From Merzomyia westermanni (taxonomy: Eukaryota > Arthropoda > Insecta > Diptera > Tephritidae), in assembly GCA_949987695.1 (NCBI GenBank), contig OX465291.1, positions 129,523,494-129,587,493 of the forward strand: DNA of 64,000 bases, in the 5' to 3' direction. Position 1 is the first letter of the stretch. Every line of letters starts with the position of its first letter. Both the position numbers and the translations under genes were made by a program. This document shows positions 36,301 to 46,800 of the stretch, one piece after another. Under the pieces are notes generated by a model. That model searched no databases. It had not been told where the DNA came from and was given only the letters and a program-made list of their open reading frames with translations.

Positions 36301-37401
36301 GTATAAGAATCAACAGTTACCTCCATGACCTTTCCAGCTTCTTCACCGAGCGTAATCTGACCCTGTCTCCGACTAAATCTACGGCGACCCTGTTTACCAC
36401 ATGGAATGCGCAGATGGGGCAAGACTTAAATGTCCACGTAGATGGAGTACCTCTACCTACTGTCAACCACCCAAAAATCTTGGGCGTGACATTTGACAAC
36501 GGCCTCACCTTCGCTGGTCATGCCACCGCAATAGCCTCAAAGGTACAGAGCCGCAATAAGATCCTCAAGTCACTGGCCGGCAGTACTTGGGGAAAAGACA
36601 AAGACACATTGCTTGCTACATATAAGGCTATTGGCCGGCCGGTTATTGACTATGCTGCGCCTATATGGTCGCCCAACCTTTCTGACACCAATTGGAGGAA
36701 ATTGCAAGTCTGCCAAAACACCGCCATCAGAACTGCCACGGGATGCCTGCTTATGTCATCTGAGTCTCACCTCCATCAAGAGGCGAAATTGCTCTATGTT
36801 CAAGAGCACGCGGAACTCTTGAGTAGACAGTTCCTTCTGAACTGTCACAAACCTAGTCATCCAAACCGACATCTTTTGGATGTAGCACCGCCCCCCAGAG
36901 ACATAAGGAGACATCTCCGTAAGCATTACGATGAGATCCGGCATCATATCTCTTTGCCGTTTGATCTGCGGAACCATAGACGGGCTCTAAATGACCTCCA
37001 CACTGAGTCGGTAGACAGATCCCTCAGATCTCGGCCTGTGAATCCCGTTATTAATACTCAACCACCTGAATTGGCTGAAGAGGAGCGTGTACTTCCGAGG
37101 GAGACTAGAGTCATACTAGCACAACTTCGCTCTGGATATTGTAATAGGTTAAACTCTTACTTATGCAGACTGAACCCCAACATACCAAATACATGCCCTG
37201 CATGTGGTATGACCCCTCATGATACCATACATCTCTTTTCCTGTTCAGTTGAACCCACTCTTCTAACACCCACATCACTCTGGTCCAACCCTGTGGAAAC
37301 TGCGCATTTCCTCGGACTTCCGTTAGAAGAGCCTGATGACAATTTAGAGTGATCGAGCCCATTGGGCAGGGCGAAGCACTGTTAACAACAACAACAACAA
37401 C
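33310..37401 (+). mobile_element. Full-length, coding-intact non-LTR retrotransposon (LINE-A)
   Basis: The 12-bp duplication AATGCCAAATGA flanks it (33298-33309 and 37402-37413; its first AA overlaps the tail). The leader is about 80 nt and folds (AACAGCC 33336-33342 with GGCTGTT 33388-33394). One long frame follows, then a short 3' UTR (GGGCAGGGCGAAGCACTGTT) and an (AAC)n tail. Both ends and the frame are intact, so this may be a recent or active copy. There is no RNase H. I place it loosely in the jockey/CR1 group; the clade is not certain. Confidence 0.92.
33393..37352 (+). CDS. LINE-A polyprotein (zinc fingers, endonuclease, RT)
   Basis: This frame has 1319 codons if started at the TTG at 33393; a TAG lies at 33381-33383 and no in-frame ATG occurs until about 33889, so the true start is unclear. 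Order: a hydrophobic segment then GVEPNPGP (NPGP at 33495-33506), which resembles a 2A ribosome-skipping motif; a PHD-like Cys finger (about residues 43-93); a second similar finger (about 201-249); AP endonuclease (about 300-530: LQLNCNGLAG, IQETKLNT, GDFNAHHD, SDHLPI); RT (about 723-960, YADD at 36243-36254); and a C-terminal CPACGMTPHDTIHLFSC knuckle. It nicks target DNA and copies element RNA onto it. In canonical 2A the position before Val-Glu is Asp; here it is Gly, so skipping is unproven. Confidence 0.9.
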   Translation: MSNLSRPTLKLSSSEQTLAAVLLHCLLLRAGVEPNPGPRDWICCVCWKKIYIKRSYSVQCAKCKRWLHKSGCSGLNPAIHRPRTFFSTFEAPCCTRPRTSRGSRRSGTPLPPLTTSNSHNSGSVYTTGSTAAIPASPTPDCRSRTPASPSHTAAQHSYSPRNRSDMSIAERQSPLSLPPMPPPASSLHVGQEHHLLVPFTTCTVCRQRLYTPATSVKCNSCLGLCHTLMCSGLANGNLWTDSFIAPCCSTQPPSTPDNIGHGAVNSRLRHSLGLSLPPPRQTHPSLTPSMSPASPPTHFKILQLNCNGLAGKIAEITDFMKTHNIKIAAIQETKLNTRSDLRTCDGYNVHRKDRPSGLGGGLAFITHHSVQYNLFSPDVDPRDSTLECQGIAVRSGDADLQIINIYIPPVTCCPRDYHPDISALLRGDNRLILGDFNAHHDLWHSNLPADSRGQAIADQIDNSAFCTVNGDAPTRVAGNCHSSPDISITSAGLINFVIWRPMLTLASDHLPILLSVERPTDFITTDKITYINFTKADWDRFTEYTERSFAALPTPTGVRKGEREFRKFIDSASCRFIPAGRIPEIRPNFPAEAAAMARERDQVRLINPADPRIKDLNAEIRRIVNEHKLTKWKQHLETCNLSGGVGKLWSTVKALSNPTKHKDKVAIAFGDSVKSDARKCASSFCRLFIMHPPADRAKRRAFRRARKHKHSTAPITVSAAEVKEAIMKAKPSKSIGPDGIAMKMIKHLGQEGQNYLAALFNLSLTTFVIPEIWKQAIVVPLLKPGKPANLGESYRPISLFSPVAKLLESILLPYFVTNLKLADHQHGFRKNHSTTSALNAITTQINNGLNQNPPNHRTVLVALDLSNAFDTVNHATLLRDLDETPLPAGLKRWTANYLNGRQATVKFRNKKSRPRRIKQGVPQGGVLSPLLFNFYISRLLPPPEGVSIVSYADDCTIMASGKGPSIDELCIRINSYLHDLSSFFTERNLTLSPTKSTATLFTTWNAQMGQDLNVHVDGVPLPTVNHPKILGVTFDNGLTFAGHATAIASKVQSRNKILKSLAGSTWGKDKDTLLATYKAIGRPVIDYAAPIWSPNLSDTNWRKLQVCQNTAIRTATGCLLMSSESHLHQEAKLLYVQEHAELLSRQFLLNCHKPSHPNRHLLDVAPPPRDIRRHLRKHYDEIRHHISLPFDLRNHRRALNDLHTESVDRSLRSRPVNPVINTQPPELAEEERVLPRETRVILAQLRSGYCNRLNSYLCRLNPNIPNTCPACGMTPHDTIHLFSCSVEPTLLTPTSLWSNPVETAHFLGLPLEEPDDNLE

Positions 37402-37413
37402 AATGCCAAATGA

Positions 37414-40400
37414 GGTAGAACAAATTAAGTGCCGCATGATTCTAGCACCTCATTATTGCTTTAAGTATCCGTAAGCATCTAGGATGTTTAGCAAAAAAGA
37501 ACTCTACATTTTTTGATTTTCGAAACATGCAGTTTGTATACATTTCTTTATTTATTTATTGAATTTTCATTATTGTTGCACAATAAATATTTTTAGTAAT
37601 TGTAGTACATAAATTAATTTTTTTTATGTGTATGTATATAATTTTTGAATACAAAAAAATTATGGAAAACACTTTTCCGAATTTTTGAACCAAAATACAA
37701 GTATATGTAAAATATGCAACGCTTCAACACAATAATTTTTTCACCATCATACTCTTTAACATCATTTATTTAAAAATCTACAAAATATTTTAATACGTGA
37801 AAAATTAAGTATTGCAAAATGGTTTATAGTTAATTTTAGCAAATGTGTTACATACATATATTTTTTTATAAATACTATACTACATAAAATGGACAAATTA
37901 TGTATTTATTAAAGTTTCAGCGCCTTTTGAAGGTTTAAAACATAAAAATACTACAGAATTTAGTGATGTGCAGTGTTGGTTATGGTAGAAATTTTTATAA
38001 ACCGATTTTGAATCAGATGGACTTTAAACAAATCTTTTTATTTCCTTACATAACGGAGGAAAATTATTTTTTTTTTTTGTATAGCTTATACCAAGTTGAA
38101 AATCTCAAAATGTTACCATTTTTTTATCAAAATGGTTTTTTGAATACGTCGAAGTTATTATAGATATCAAACAGTTAATCAATTTTTTAAGAGCAAATTG
38201 AAGGAAAACATTTTAAACTTCTCAAATTTAAGTAGTTTTTTTCAAAAATACAAAAATTTCAATTTTGTAAAATAAATAGTTATATCAAGTATTGTTCAAT
38301 AAACATTCACTACGTAGTTACGATTTTTGTATTTTAATATCGTAACTAACTATTTTTAAAAAAGCAATAACATAAAAACTGTTGATAGTTTTTTTAAATC
38401 GAATTAGATTATGTTGTTATCTTATAACTTTAAACAAGCTATCTAAAATGAAATATGCAAACAGCAAATAAATAGGCTCGAATTTAAAATATAAAGAAGG
38501 TGTTACTACCAAAATATTCCCAAAATTTATCAACCAAAACAAAAACAAAGTTTGAAAACGAAGAAACCTTAAAAAATTACAAACAAGTTTTGAACTTTTC
38601 AACTTGGATTGATGCCAATCATCATGCATGGAATGACCCAAATGCAGATATATACATATATCGCAAATGACTTGAAGATCACTAGATTTCAAAAAACTTT
38701 TGAAGAATTCCCTATCTCAGCATTTTGTTCAGTAACGCCATATATAATTTTTTTTTATTCGAAAACGCCATATCTCTGCTTTAAAATAGGACGTTCTTCG
38801 AACAAATTATGAGATAGTAAATATAAAATCGCTGCGCTAAGTAGTAAATATATAGTAAGTTTTATGTTTAATAAATAAAGGTTGTTGACTTTCAAAATTT
38901 TTGCACTTAAGGACGCAATAAGGACGCATTGTTGTTTTATACATAAAAAGTGAAAAGGTAAAATAAACAGCATAACAAAACGAGATAAGTATGTATGTAC
39001 TTCTTACAAAGCTTTTTCAGAGTCAAATTTAAAAACAAAACAAATATTGAAATTTTTAAATATTTTTTTAATGAACAAATATTTCTTCGGTTGAGTGTAA
39101 GATCACTATATTGGCCACCGGTTCGAACTTCTCCCTAACTCAAATTATTTTCAATACAGCCAATCTCAATATTTTATTATTACATCAGAACTCAACTGAA
39201 GAGCGCCCTATCACAGAATTAATTTCAAAAACACACAATCCGAGCACAAATCCAATAAATACAATTACAGCCGAGGTAGGTAATTTTTGAAACTGTTTCT
39301 GAGATAGAGTTCCTCAGGCAATTCTAAGTTATGACGTTTCTCAAACGGTACGCCAGATAGACTAATATGATACTTTTGTAAAATTAGATATTATTAGCTG
39401 TTTCTTTGAAATTTTTGGACAATTTTAGTTAACTACGCACTCGTCTTGCTTTAGAAACATTGTTTATCGATAATGCAATAAAAATGTTGCGTTGCTTGCT
39501 AATTAAGCTTAAGATTATTTGCCAATGGAGCAGTCTTTGGAGTCGTCACTTTCTGATTTCGATGAATCTTGCTGGTCTTTAAATAAAATCTTTTTTTTAA
39601 CTTTTAATTAATATTTGATATAAGCTACCGTTAGGTTTTCGAAATTTTTTATTTTTTTTAATTTTTTTTTTTTTAAATAAAATTATATTTTTATAGAATT
39701 CATGTAAGTTTCCAATCAGTGCCCCATTGCTTATGGGAATGAAAACCCATAAGGGCAATTTATTGCAATACCTTATCCTCAAACTACATACAACAATAAT
39801 GTATTTACGTCAATACATTTTTAATAATTCACGAACATTTTTGTTTGGTAACTAACATTCATAGAAAATGCTGCATTTACAAAAACATAATTGCCATAGA
39901 TATAACAACGAATATTTCAAAATTAAGAATATTTCATATACTAATAATCTCCTTTAATGAACGCACTCGTTTACATATATATTTAAATAAACGTTCTTTT
40001 CCATACAACTTGGCACTAATAGTATTGTATTTATTTTTCGCTTGTGCATTTGATTTTGTCTTCTTGAATAATTCGCACTCTTACAGTTCGAACAAATAAA
40101 TCTGTTCATTATTTTAATACTTTTTTGTAATTGATTTTAAATTTGTTTTTTATTTCAATTCTTTAAATTTTTCTAGGCTTACAATGTTTTCTCTTTTTTT
40201 TTAATGATCTCGTAGTATAGAAATTTTTTTTAAAAATGCATCAAAAATTGTATGTGTTTGTGTGTGAATGGGTAAAATTTTATTAAGTTCTGAAAATTTT
40301 GCGCTAATTTAAGTATATTGGAGTTTTGCTTTTTTATTTTGTCATTTAAATATTTTAATAAATTGCGTATCTGTTTGCAGTGCAGCAGCGCAGCCGTTGG

Positions 40401-40645
40401 TTTTTGTTTACAAAATTTGTTTTTTAAGTATGCATGTATATATTTCAATTTTGCTTGCAGTCAATAAGTTAGTTGTCATTCAAGAATATAAGATCATGCA
40501 TGTATGTATGTAGGTTGTTATAAAATTGCATAAGAATTCAATTGCTTCAATAGTAATAGGAGTTAGTATCTAAACTCTTATATAATTCTACTTTTCCTCC
40601 TCGTCATGAATTGTGCTGTGCCTTGTTTTAATGGTTGTATTGTGA
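37414..40645. other. Long AT-rich non-coding stretch
   Basis: About 3.2 kb with no supported exon and no repeat family I recognise. Homopolymer runs occur (for example 39651-39674). Confidence 0.45.
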
Positions 40646-40651
40646 TTTATT
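40646..40651 (-). terminator. Candidate Abp1 polyadenylation signal
   Basis: AATAAA on the - strand lies about 200 nt beyond the Abp1 stop codon. Confidence 0.5.
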
Positions 40652-40851
40652 TAATGAGTGGCAATTGTGAATTGAGATGCTGGTTTTCTTGTGACTTTTT
40701 TATTTTTAGTTTGCATTTGTAAATATTTAAGAAAAAATTTTCAGATTTTTGTTCATTATTGATTTCAGTTTTCTTCTTTTTTGTCTTGTAGGCAATTTAA
40801 ATCGCAATTACTGTTTGTTTGTATGTATATAATTAATTCCCTCATTTGTGT

Positions 40852-43800
40852 TTAGTTAATAATTTCGACATAATTTGCCGGAAACAGTCCATAAGTTCCA
40901 TCTGGTCCAAGACCTTGCCACCAGCCTTCATCGATTTGATCGATATGCGTTATAATGTCACCCGGATCGAAAGTAATCTCTGACTCATCAGCTGTAAAAT
41001 AAAAAATTATTTTTGGCTTTTCAAATATTTGTTATTTTACTATTATTATTAAAAATGTAGAGAAAACTATAGAACCTAGGCCGCTTGCTGCCACGTTCAG
41101 CCACAAAAGACCCGTATGGACCAAAAAGAAATTGCACTGCAACCCGAATTTATAACGCACATTTCTTAGTTTTTAATGCATACAAATTCTACACCTTTTT
41201 CAGATTTAATTCAGCAAAAAGCAATTCAGATATAGAAAGTAACGGTTCTAATTTTGAAATTTCTTAGCTTGAATTGTAATCTTTTGAACTTGATATACAA
41301 TTTTCTGATTTTGACATTAAAATTTTTAGTTTAAACTGTTTTAAGTTTCGATTTTGAAAGAAAGCACAGATTCTTTACTACTTTGAATTCTACAGATATT
41401 GTACGAAGGTTGTTTAATTCGATTCGATCTTGCCAGATGCATTATACGGATGCGAGATTTGATAAGGATGATCATTTTAATGTTGCAATTATTTATTTGT
41501 ATGAATGTAAGTCACTGATGCTATTTTGCGGTAACAGTCTAAACTTTCCGCAGTATGTTTGGGGAGTGTTGCTGAAGATTAAGTTCTGAAGCGAGTTTCA
41601 AAAATAATAATCTACACACCTGCTTGATAATCATATAAAGCTCTTGCTTTCAGTCCAACATCACCCAACGATTCTTGACAGATAAAATCATCCTCGTTAA
41701 CCAAATCACTCACTGTAACAAAGTAGCCAAATTACAAGTATTTTAAATTTGTATAATACATTTTATGCAACATTCTTACAATCATTTCTATCCAAAGCGC
41801 TATTGCTCATGCCATTTTTAACCGATTGCGGTTGTTGCACCGTTACCGATACTTTTGTGCACACCACCTCTTCTTCTTCCTCCTCCAATTCTTCAGCTTC
41901 ATCATCTTGATCCTGATAAACAGCCGTATCCGTAGCATTGGATGATGAAGTTTCTGGTGATTGCAATGAATTCGATTTACTGTGTGGTGAACGTTTTATA
42001 GTTGAATATTGTTCCTCATTTTCGATAATATAATCATCTGCACCCGAAAGTACATCATCATTATTTGCAATGGCGGTGATTTCTGGTTTAACTGGTTCCT
42101 CGAATGTATTGTTTGTCACTGAAGTCTGTGACACCACCGTCTCTGGCTCTGCTGTAGCTTCAACTGTTACTGCTGCTGATGCTTGTGTGCTCAATTGTGT
42201 GGGTGCTATTGTGCTATTGGGTGCAGTGTGTGCTGGCGGTGATGATGCATGTGGCGCGTTATTGTTTTCAACTGGTGGTTGATGTTGCTGCTGATCTTGT
42301 TGCTGTTGTTGCTGTTGTTGGATATTATTGGCCGCATTGGCATAATCTTCGAATTTCGAAAACTCTACTTTACCGGGTGTTGGTGAGGGTTTACGTGGTT
42401 CCGGTTCAGTTGGTTGATTAAAGGCATTAATACGTTGCGCTATTGATGTGCGCGCTGGCTTTGCAGGTGGTACTGTATTTAATCTATAAATAGAATAGTT
42501 ATGAGTGATAAAGACGGAATAAAGGAGAATGTGAACTCACTTTGTTTGCAACTGGCCTTGACTGGTGTTTTGCGTAAAAATTGCTTTCGCCGCTATAACA
42601 CGCGAACCAATCAATTCACGCGCCTCCTGATTACGCTGTTGGCGCATGCGTTCTGCTTCAGTCATGCCGGCCGTGAATTGGCTAGCGACAGTCTTTTCGG
42701 GGCTCAACGGTTGTGGAGAGCTGAAAAAGGTAACATAATAGGATGGAATTCTTTATTTTTATTTCGGCTTCGGGTAATAAAAATTTTGTATTAGAATCGG
42801 GGAGTGTTTTTGTTGTCGTTACCACAACAACAACAACAACAACACTCCCCGAAGGTTTCTTGGACTTCCGTTAGAAGAGCCTGATGACAATGTTGGATGG
42901 GGGTGACACCCTGGACAGGTTAAGTAGTCGCTACAACAACAACAACAACAACAAGGTTTTAGAGTGTTGTCGAATTAACAGTCCTTGGCCGGATTTGAAC
43001 CCGGTACGCTCCGGTACTCCTTTGCGGTACTGCCAGACTGTCGTGGTAGCGATTTATAACCAGTGAAACCTTCTAGGCCTTGTCATCCCTCCTTCCGTAA
43101 GGAAGGATAAGATGGGTAATGAGAGGTGATATCCGTAGATCAACCATCGAGGTGCACGTCATTACCTTTGTGCATATTAGTCGCCTCTTACGACCGGTAT
43201 GCCTACCTCGGGCATATTCTAAACCCCTAACCAGCAGGGGCTGTCGTTAAAAACAACAACAACTTAAATCAGGTGATGAAATTCCCAACCGGCACTAATA
43301 CTGGGTATTAGTGCTTCATGGTGCCTATTAGACAGGGTTACACACATTATGCCAGTCAGTAATTAAACACTACCAATACAGGCAAATATTACGCTATCCT
43401 AATGATTTTTTTTAAGACTTTTTTGAATTAAAATTTTACTTACGTCTTAATTGGTACATGCGCCGGCTGCAGCTTGGACGTGCTTATAATTTTCTTTTCA
43501 CGCTCCAAATGTTCTTTCTCTTCACGTGCCCGTTGCTCTTGCTCTATTTTGAGCAGTTGTTGTCGTTTCGCTTCTTTTTCCGCAGCAATGCGTTGTTTCT
43601 CCTCTTCTTCTTCCTTTTTCCAAAAATTTTGCATAACACTCGGATTTAACTCTTTTGTGGGTATGACACGTGTATAATTTGTGCCAACGGGTGTCTTTTG
43701 TTCATCCTGAACACCACGTGGCTCCTTGAAGCTATACGTTGAGCTAACGGCACTCAATTTCTTAACTAAACGTTCAACATCGATATCATCTTCATTGCGT

Positions 43801-46800
43801 GCATTTATTGTTAAGTGAGCGCCCGACAGTACCTTGGCAATATCGTGTATGTGATTTGCACATGTGCCTTTGCGCAATACTGGAGCGCCTTCACCCTAGA
43901 GGGAAGTGATAAAAAAAAAGTGATATTCAGTAAGTCCTTATAGCAAATAAATTGAAAAGATAATTAAAAACAAAAAAGAAACAATAATAAGTCTGAAGCA
44001 GGAAGACGATTAAATGTGGCTATTTAAAAGAAAGAAACTTCAAGTATCGATAAGATATGAAAATAAAAGCAAATAAAATATTGCAAGAGATAAGACTTTC
44101 GATGTCGCTTACAAAATGTAAGTAACCACAAAATATTAATGAGTAAACATATCTATATACAAGGTGGCGCAAAAGTAAGCTTCCGATGTTCAGCATATCG
44201 GTTGTGGCACGTGCAGTGTGTGCTGTTGCACCGTCTTGTTGGAACCACATGTTTTCCAATCCCAATTCATCAAGTTGCGGCAAAAAGAACTCGTTGATCA
44301 TTGCTCTGTAGCGCTCACCATCCACAGTAACCGTTTGGCCCCGACCGATTATTGGTCAAATAAATAGTCAGCAATATTCCGGTTTTGGAGCAGTGTAGCG
44401 TAACATTGTTTATTAACGTGTATTTCGCATGTGTTTACTACACAAATGTCAAAACAGAACTGACTTTAGGGGCCAATCGCAAAATTTATAGCATTTTCTG
44501 ATAGGAGGATTACTTTTGCGCCACCCTGTATATAAAAATGAACCGTGGCTTGTTCGTCAAGCTAAAACTTGAAAACCACTGAACCAAATTGAATATTTTC
44601 TTTTAGGGGATTGTTTGCCATTAATACGAGCAAAATTTAGGAAAAAAATACGAAAATGTTAAGGGGTCGAGGCACCTATATACATATAGTTAATTTTACA
44701 GCCGTAATATCTCCAAAACGGGTTCAAGGTAGGGATCTGTAAATTGGAGCGGAGATGTTCGATATCAATACCATATTGACAAAAGAAATAGGAGGTATCG
44801 AAAAAGGGGGAGTGGCACCGCCCATACAAACTTAACCTTTCAGGCTGAATATCTCTAAAATGGTTCATGGTAATGACATGAAAATTGGTATAAAAATATA
44901 CGATTTCAATACCATTCTCACGGAAAAAAGTGGGAGTTATTGGAAAAGGAGGCGTGGCACCTCCCATTCAAACTTAATTTTTCAAGCTGAATATCTCTAA
45001 AAGGATTTATGGTAGGGACATGAAAATTGTTACAGAGATATACGACATAAATAACATACTCACGGGAAAAAGTGGGATTTATTGAAACAGTGGGCGTGGC
45101 ACCTCCCATTCAAACTTAATTTTGCAAGCAAAGTATTTCTAAAAGGGTTCACGGTAGGGACATCGGAAAAGATGGGGTGGAACTAAAAGTTTTTCTTGAC
45201 TATTTATTAATATTGACAATTTATCAAGAACACAGAATCGGGGGTTTAGTCTATACTCAATTGAAATTTTGAACAATCTCTGATTCTCGATTAAAAAGAA
45301 GTACGGGTGTAATCGAGAATTTTTTGAAATGAACTCAATAAAAAAGTGTATATTTAGAGCAGCAGGCAGTTTGCCGGCTCAGCTAGTTTTATATAAAGTG
45401 ATCGCGTAGTGTTATTGACGATGACTTTTTTTAGTAATTTTTTATTTTTTTCTATGGTTTTCGAAATGATATTGAAAATAGACAAATTCAAGAGATAATT
45501 TGGCTTTTGTTTAGGGTTTCTGCAATTCGAATTTATGTTTGCAATAAAGTTGGAATTTGCGACAAAATTTGTATGTTTCAGTAAGTTTACTTATTAAGTC
45601 AACGAGTTAAAAAATTAAATTTTTTGACTGTGAAAACCATGATCCAACTACAACAGGTCATAGCAGCTCGACAAACATGCAAACACACAAAAATTTTCCA
45701 TGTATTTTGTTTTTGTAATTTGTGAGTTTAACGTCAAAATCGTACTGAGAAATGAGTGTGATGTCGAAAGTGGAGCCAAAAGTAAAAATCAGCTGGTCTA
45801 TTAACACGACCTGGGGCCGAATTACATGATACGATCCGTGATCGAAAGAGAATTTTTAAATCGCATAAGCTTTAAACCTATAACTAGGAATGACGTCATA
45901 CTTGAGCAATTGGCTTGAAGTACCAGTAGGTTCAATTATGCTTTATTACTTTTGTTAAAAATTGGAAAGTTTCAAAGTTATTTTGACATAAAAAACTGTT
46001 TACGATCACGGAACGGATGTCGTCATTCGGCCACTGTATTATTGGATCATGGTGAAAACTGAGTAACTGTATATATTTTATACATTTCAAAAAGTTTGAT
46101 ACTTAATAAAATGTTAAAATATCTCCACACTGACCTGCCAATTGATGAGTAAAAATTTTTTCAATCCCGTCTTTGGATCTTCAATTCGCACAAAGGCGTA
46201 CATAATTTTGCCGCTATTCAAATCGTCGCATAGCTCCTCTACACCACCTTCACCGCTGCCAACGACTTTCAATTCATTCGTTTGACCTTCGTAGCCATAC
46301 AGTGACCTGTATGATGAGAATAAAATTGTAAGTACATTGTTGTAAAGAAAGAAATTTTATACAATCATGCATACACGAATGGATATTCATAAATATTTTG
46401 CAAAAAATAGCACAGCTAAAATGAGCAAAGCGAAATGTTCAATGACATCCAGCATTCAAAACTCATAATAGCGTCGAGTACTGATATGACATTAACTGTC
46501 TCATAATTAAATTTTGTGCAACAACCTACAAATGTAGTTATCATGTAATGTTGCATGTAGATATGTTTGTATGTATTTATGTAAGTATGTTGCATAGAAT
46601 GAAGCGAAATAATTAATATTGGAACCTAATGAAAAAGCAGGTCAAAATAGGTACTCCTAGCACTTACTATGAACGTAAAATTAAAGCAGTAAAGAAAAAT
46701 TCACAGGAATATCTCAAATTCACAAGTCAATGGTTAGAAGAGTTAATTAAAAGTTGGCTGACTTTCACATGCCAAGCGAAAAAGTATTCATTCAGATTAA

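Noticed and set aside
44811..45120. Regularly spaced repeats as a CRISPR array
   Set aside because: Units of about 142 bp diverge along their whole length with no constant repeat/variable spacer pattern, and they lie inside a fly Helitron.
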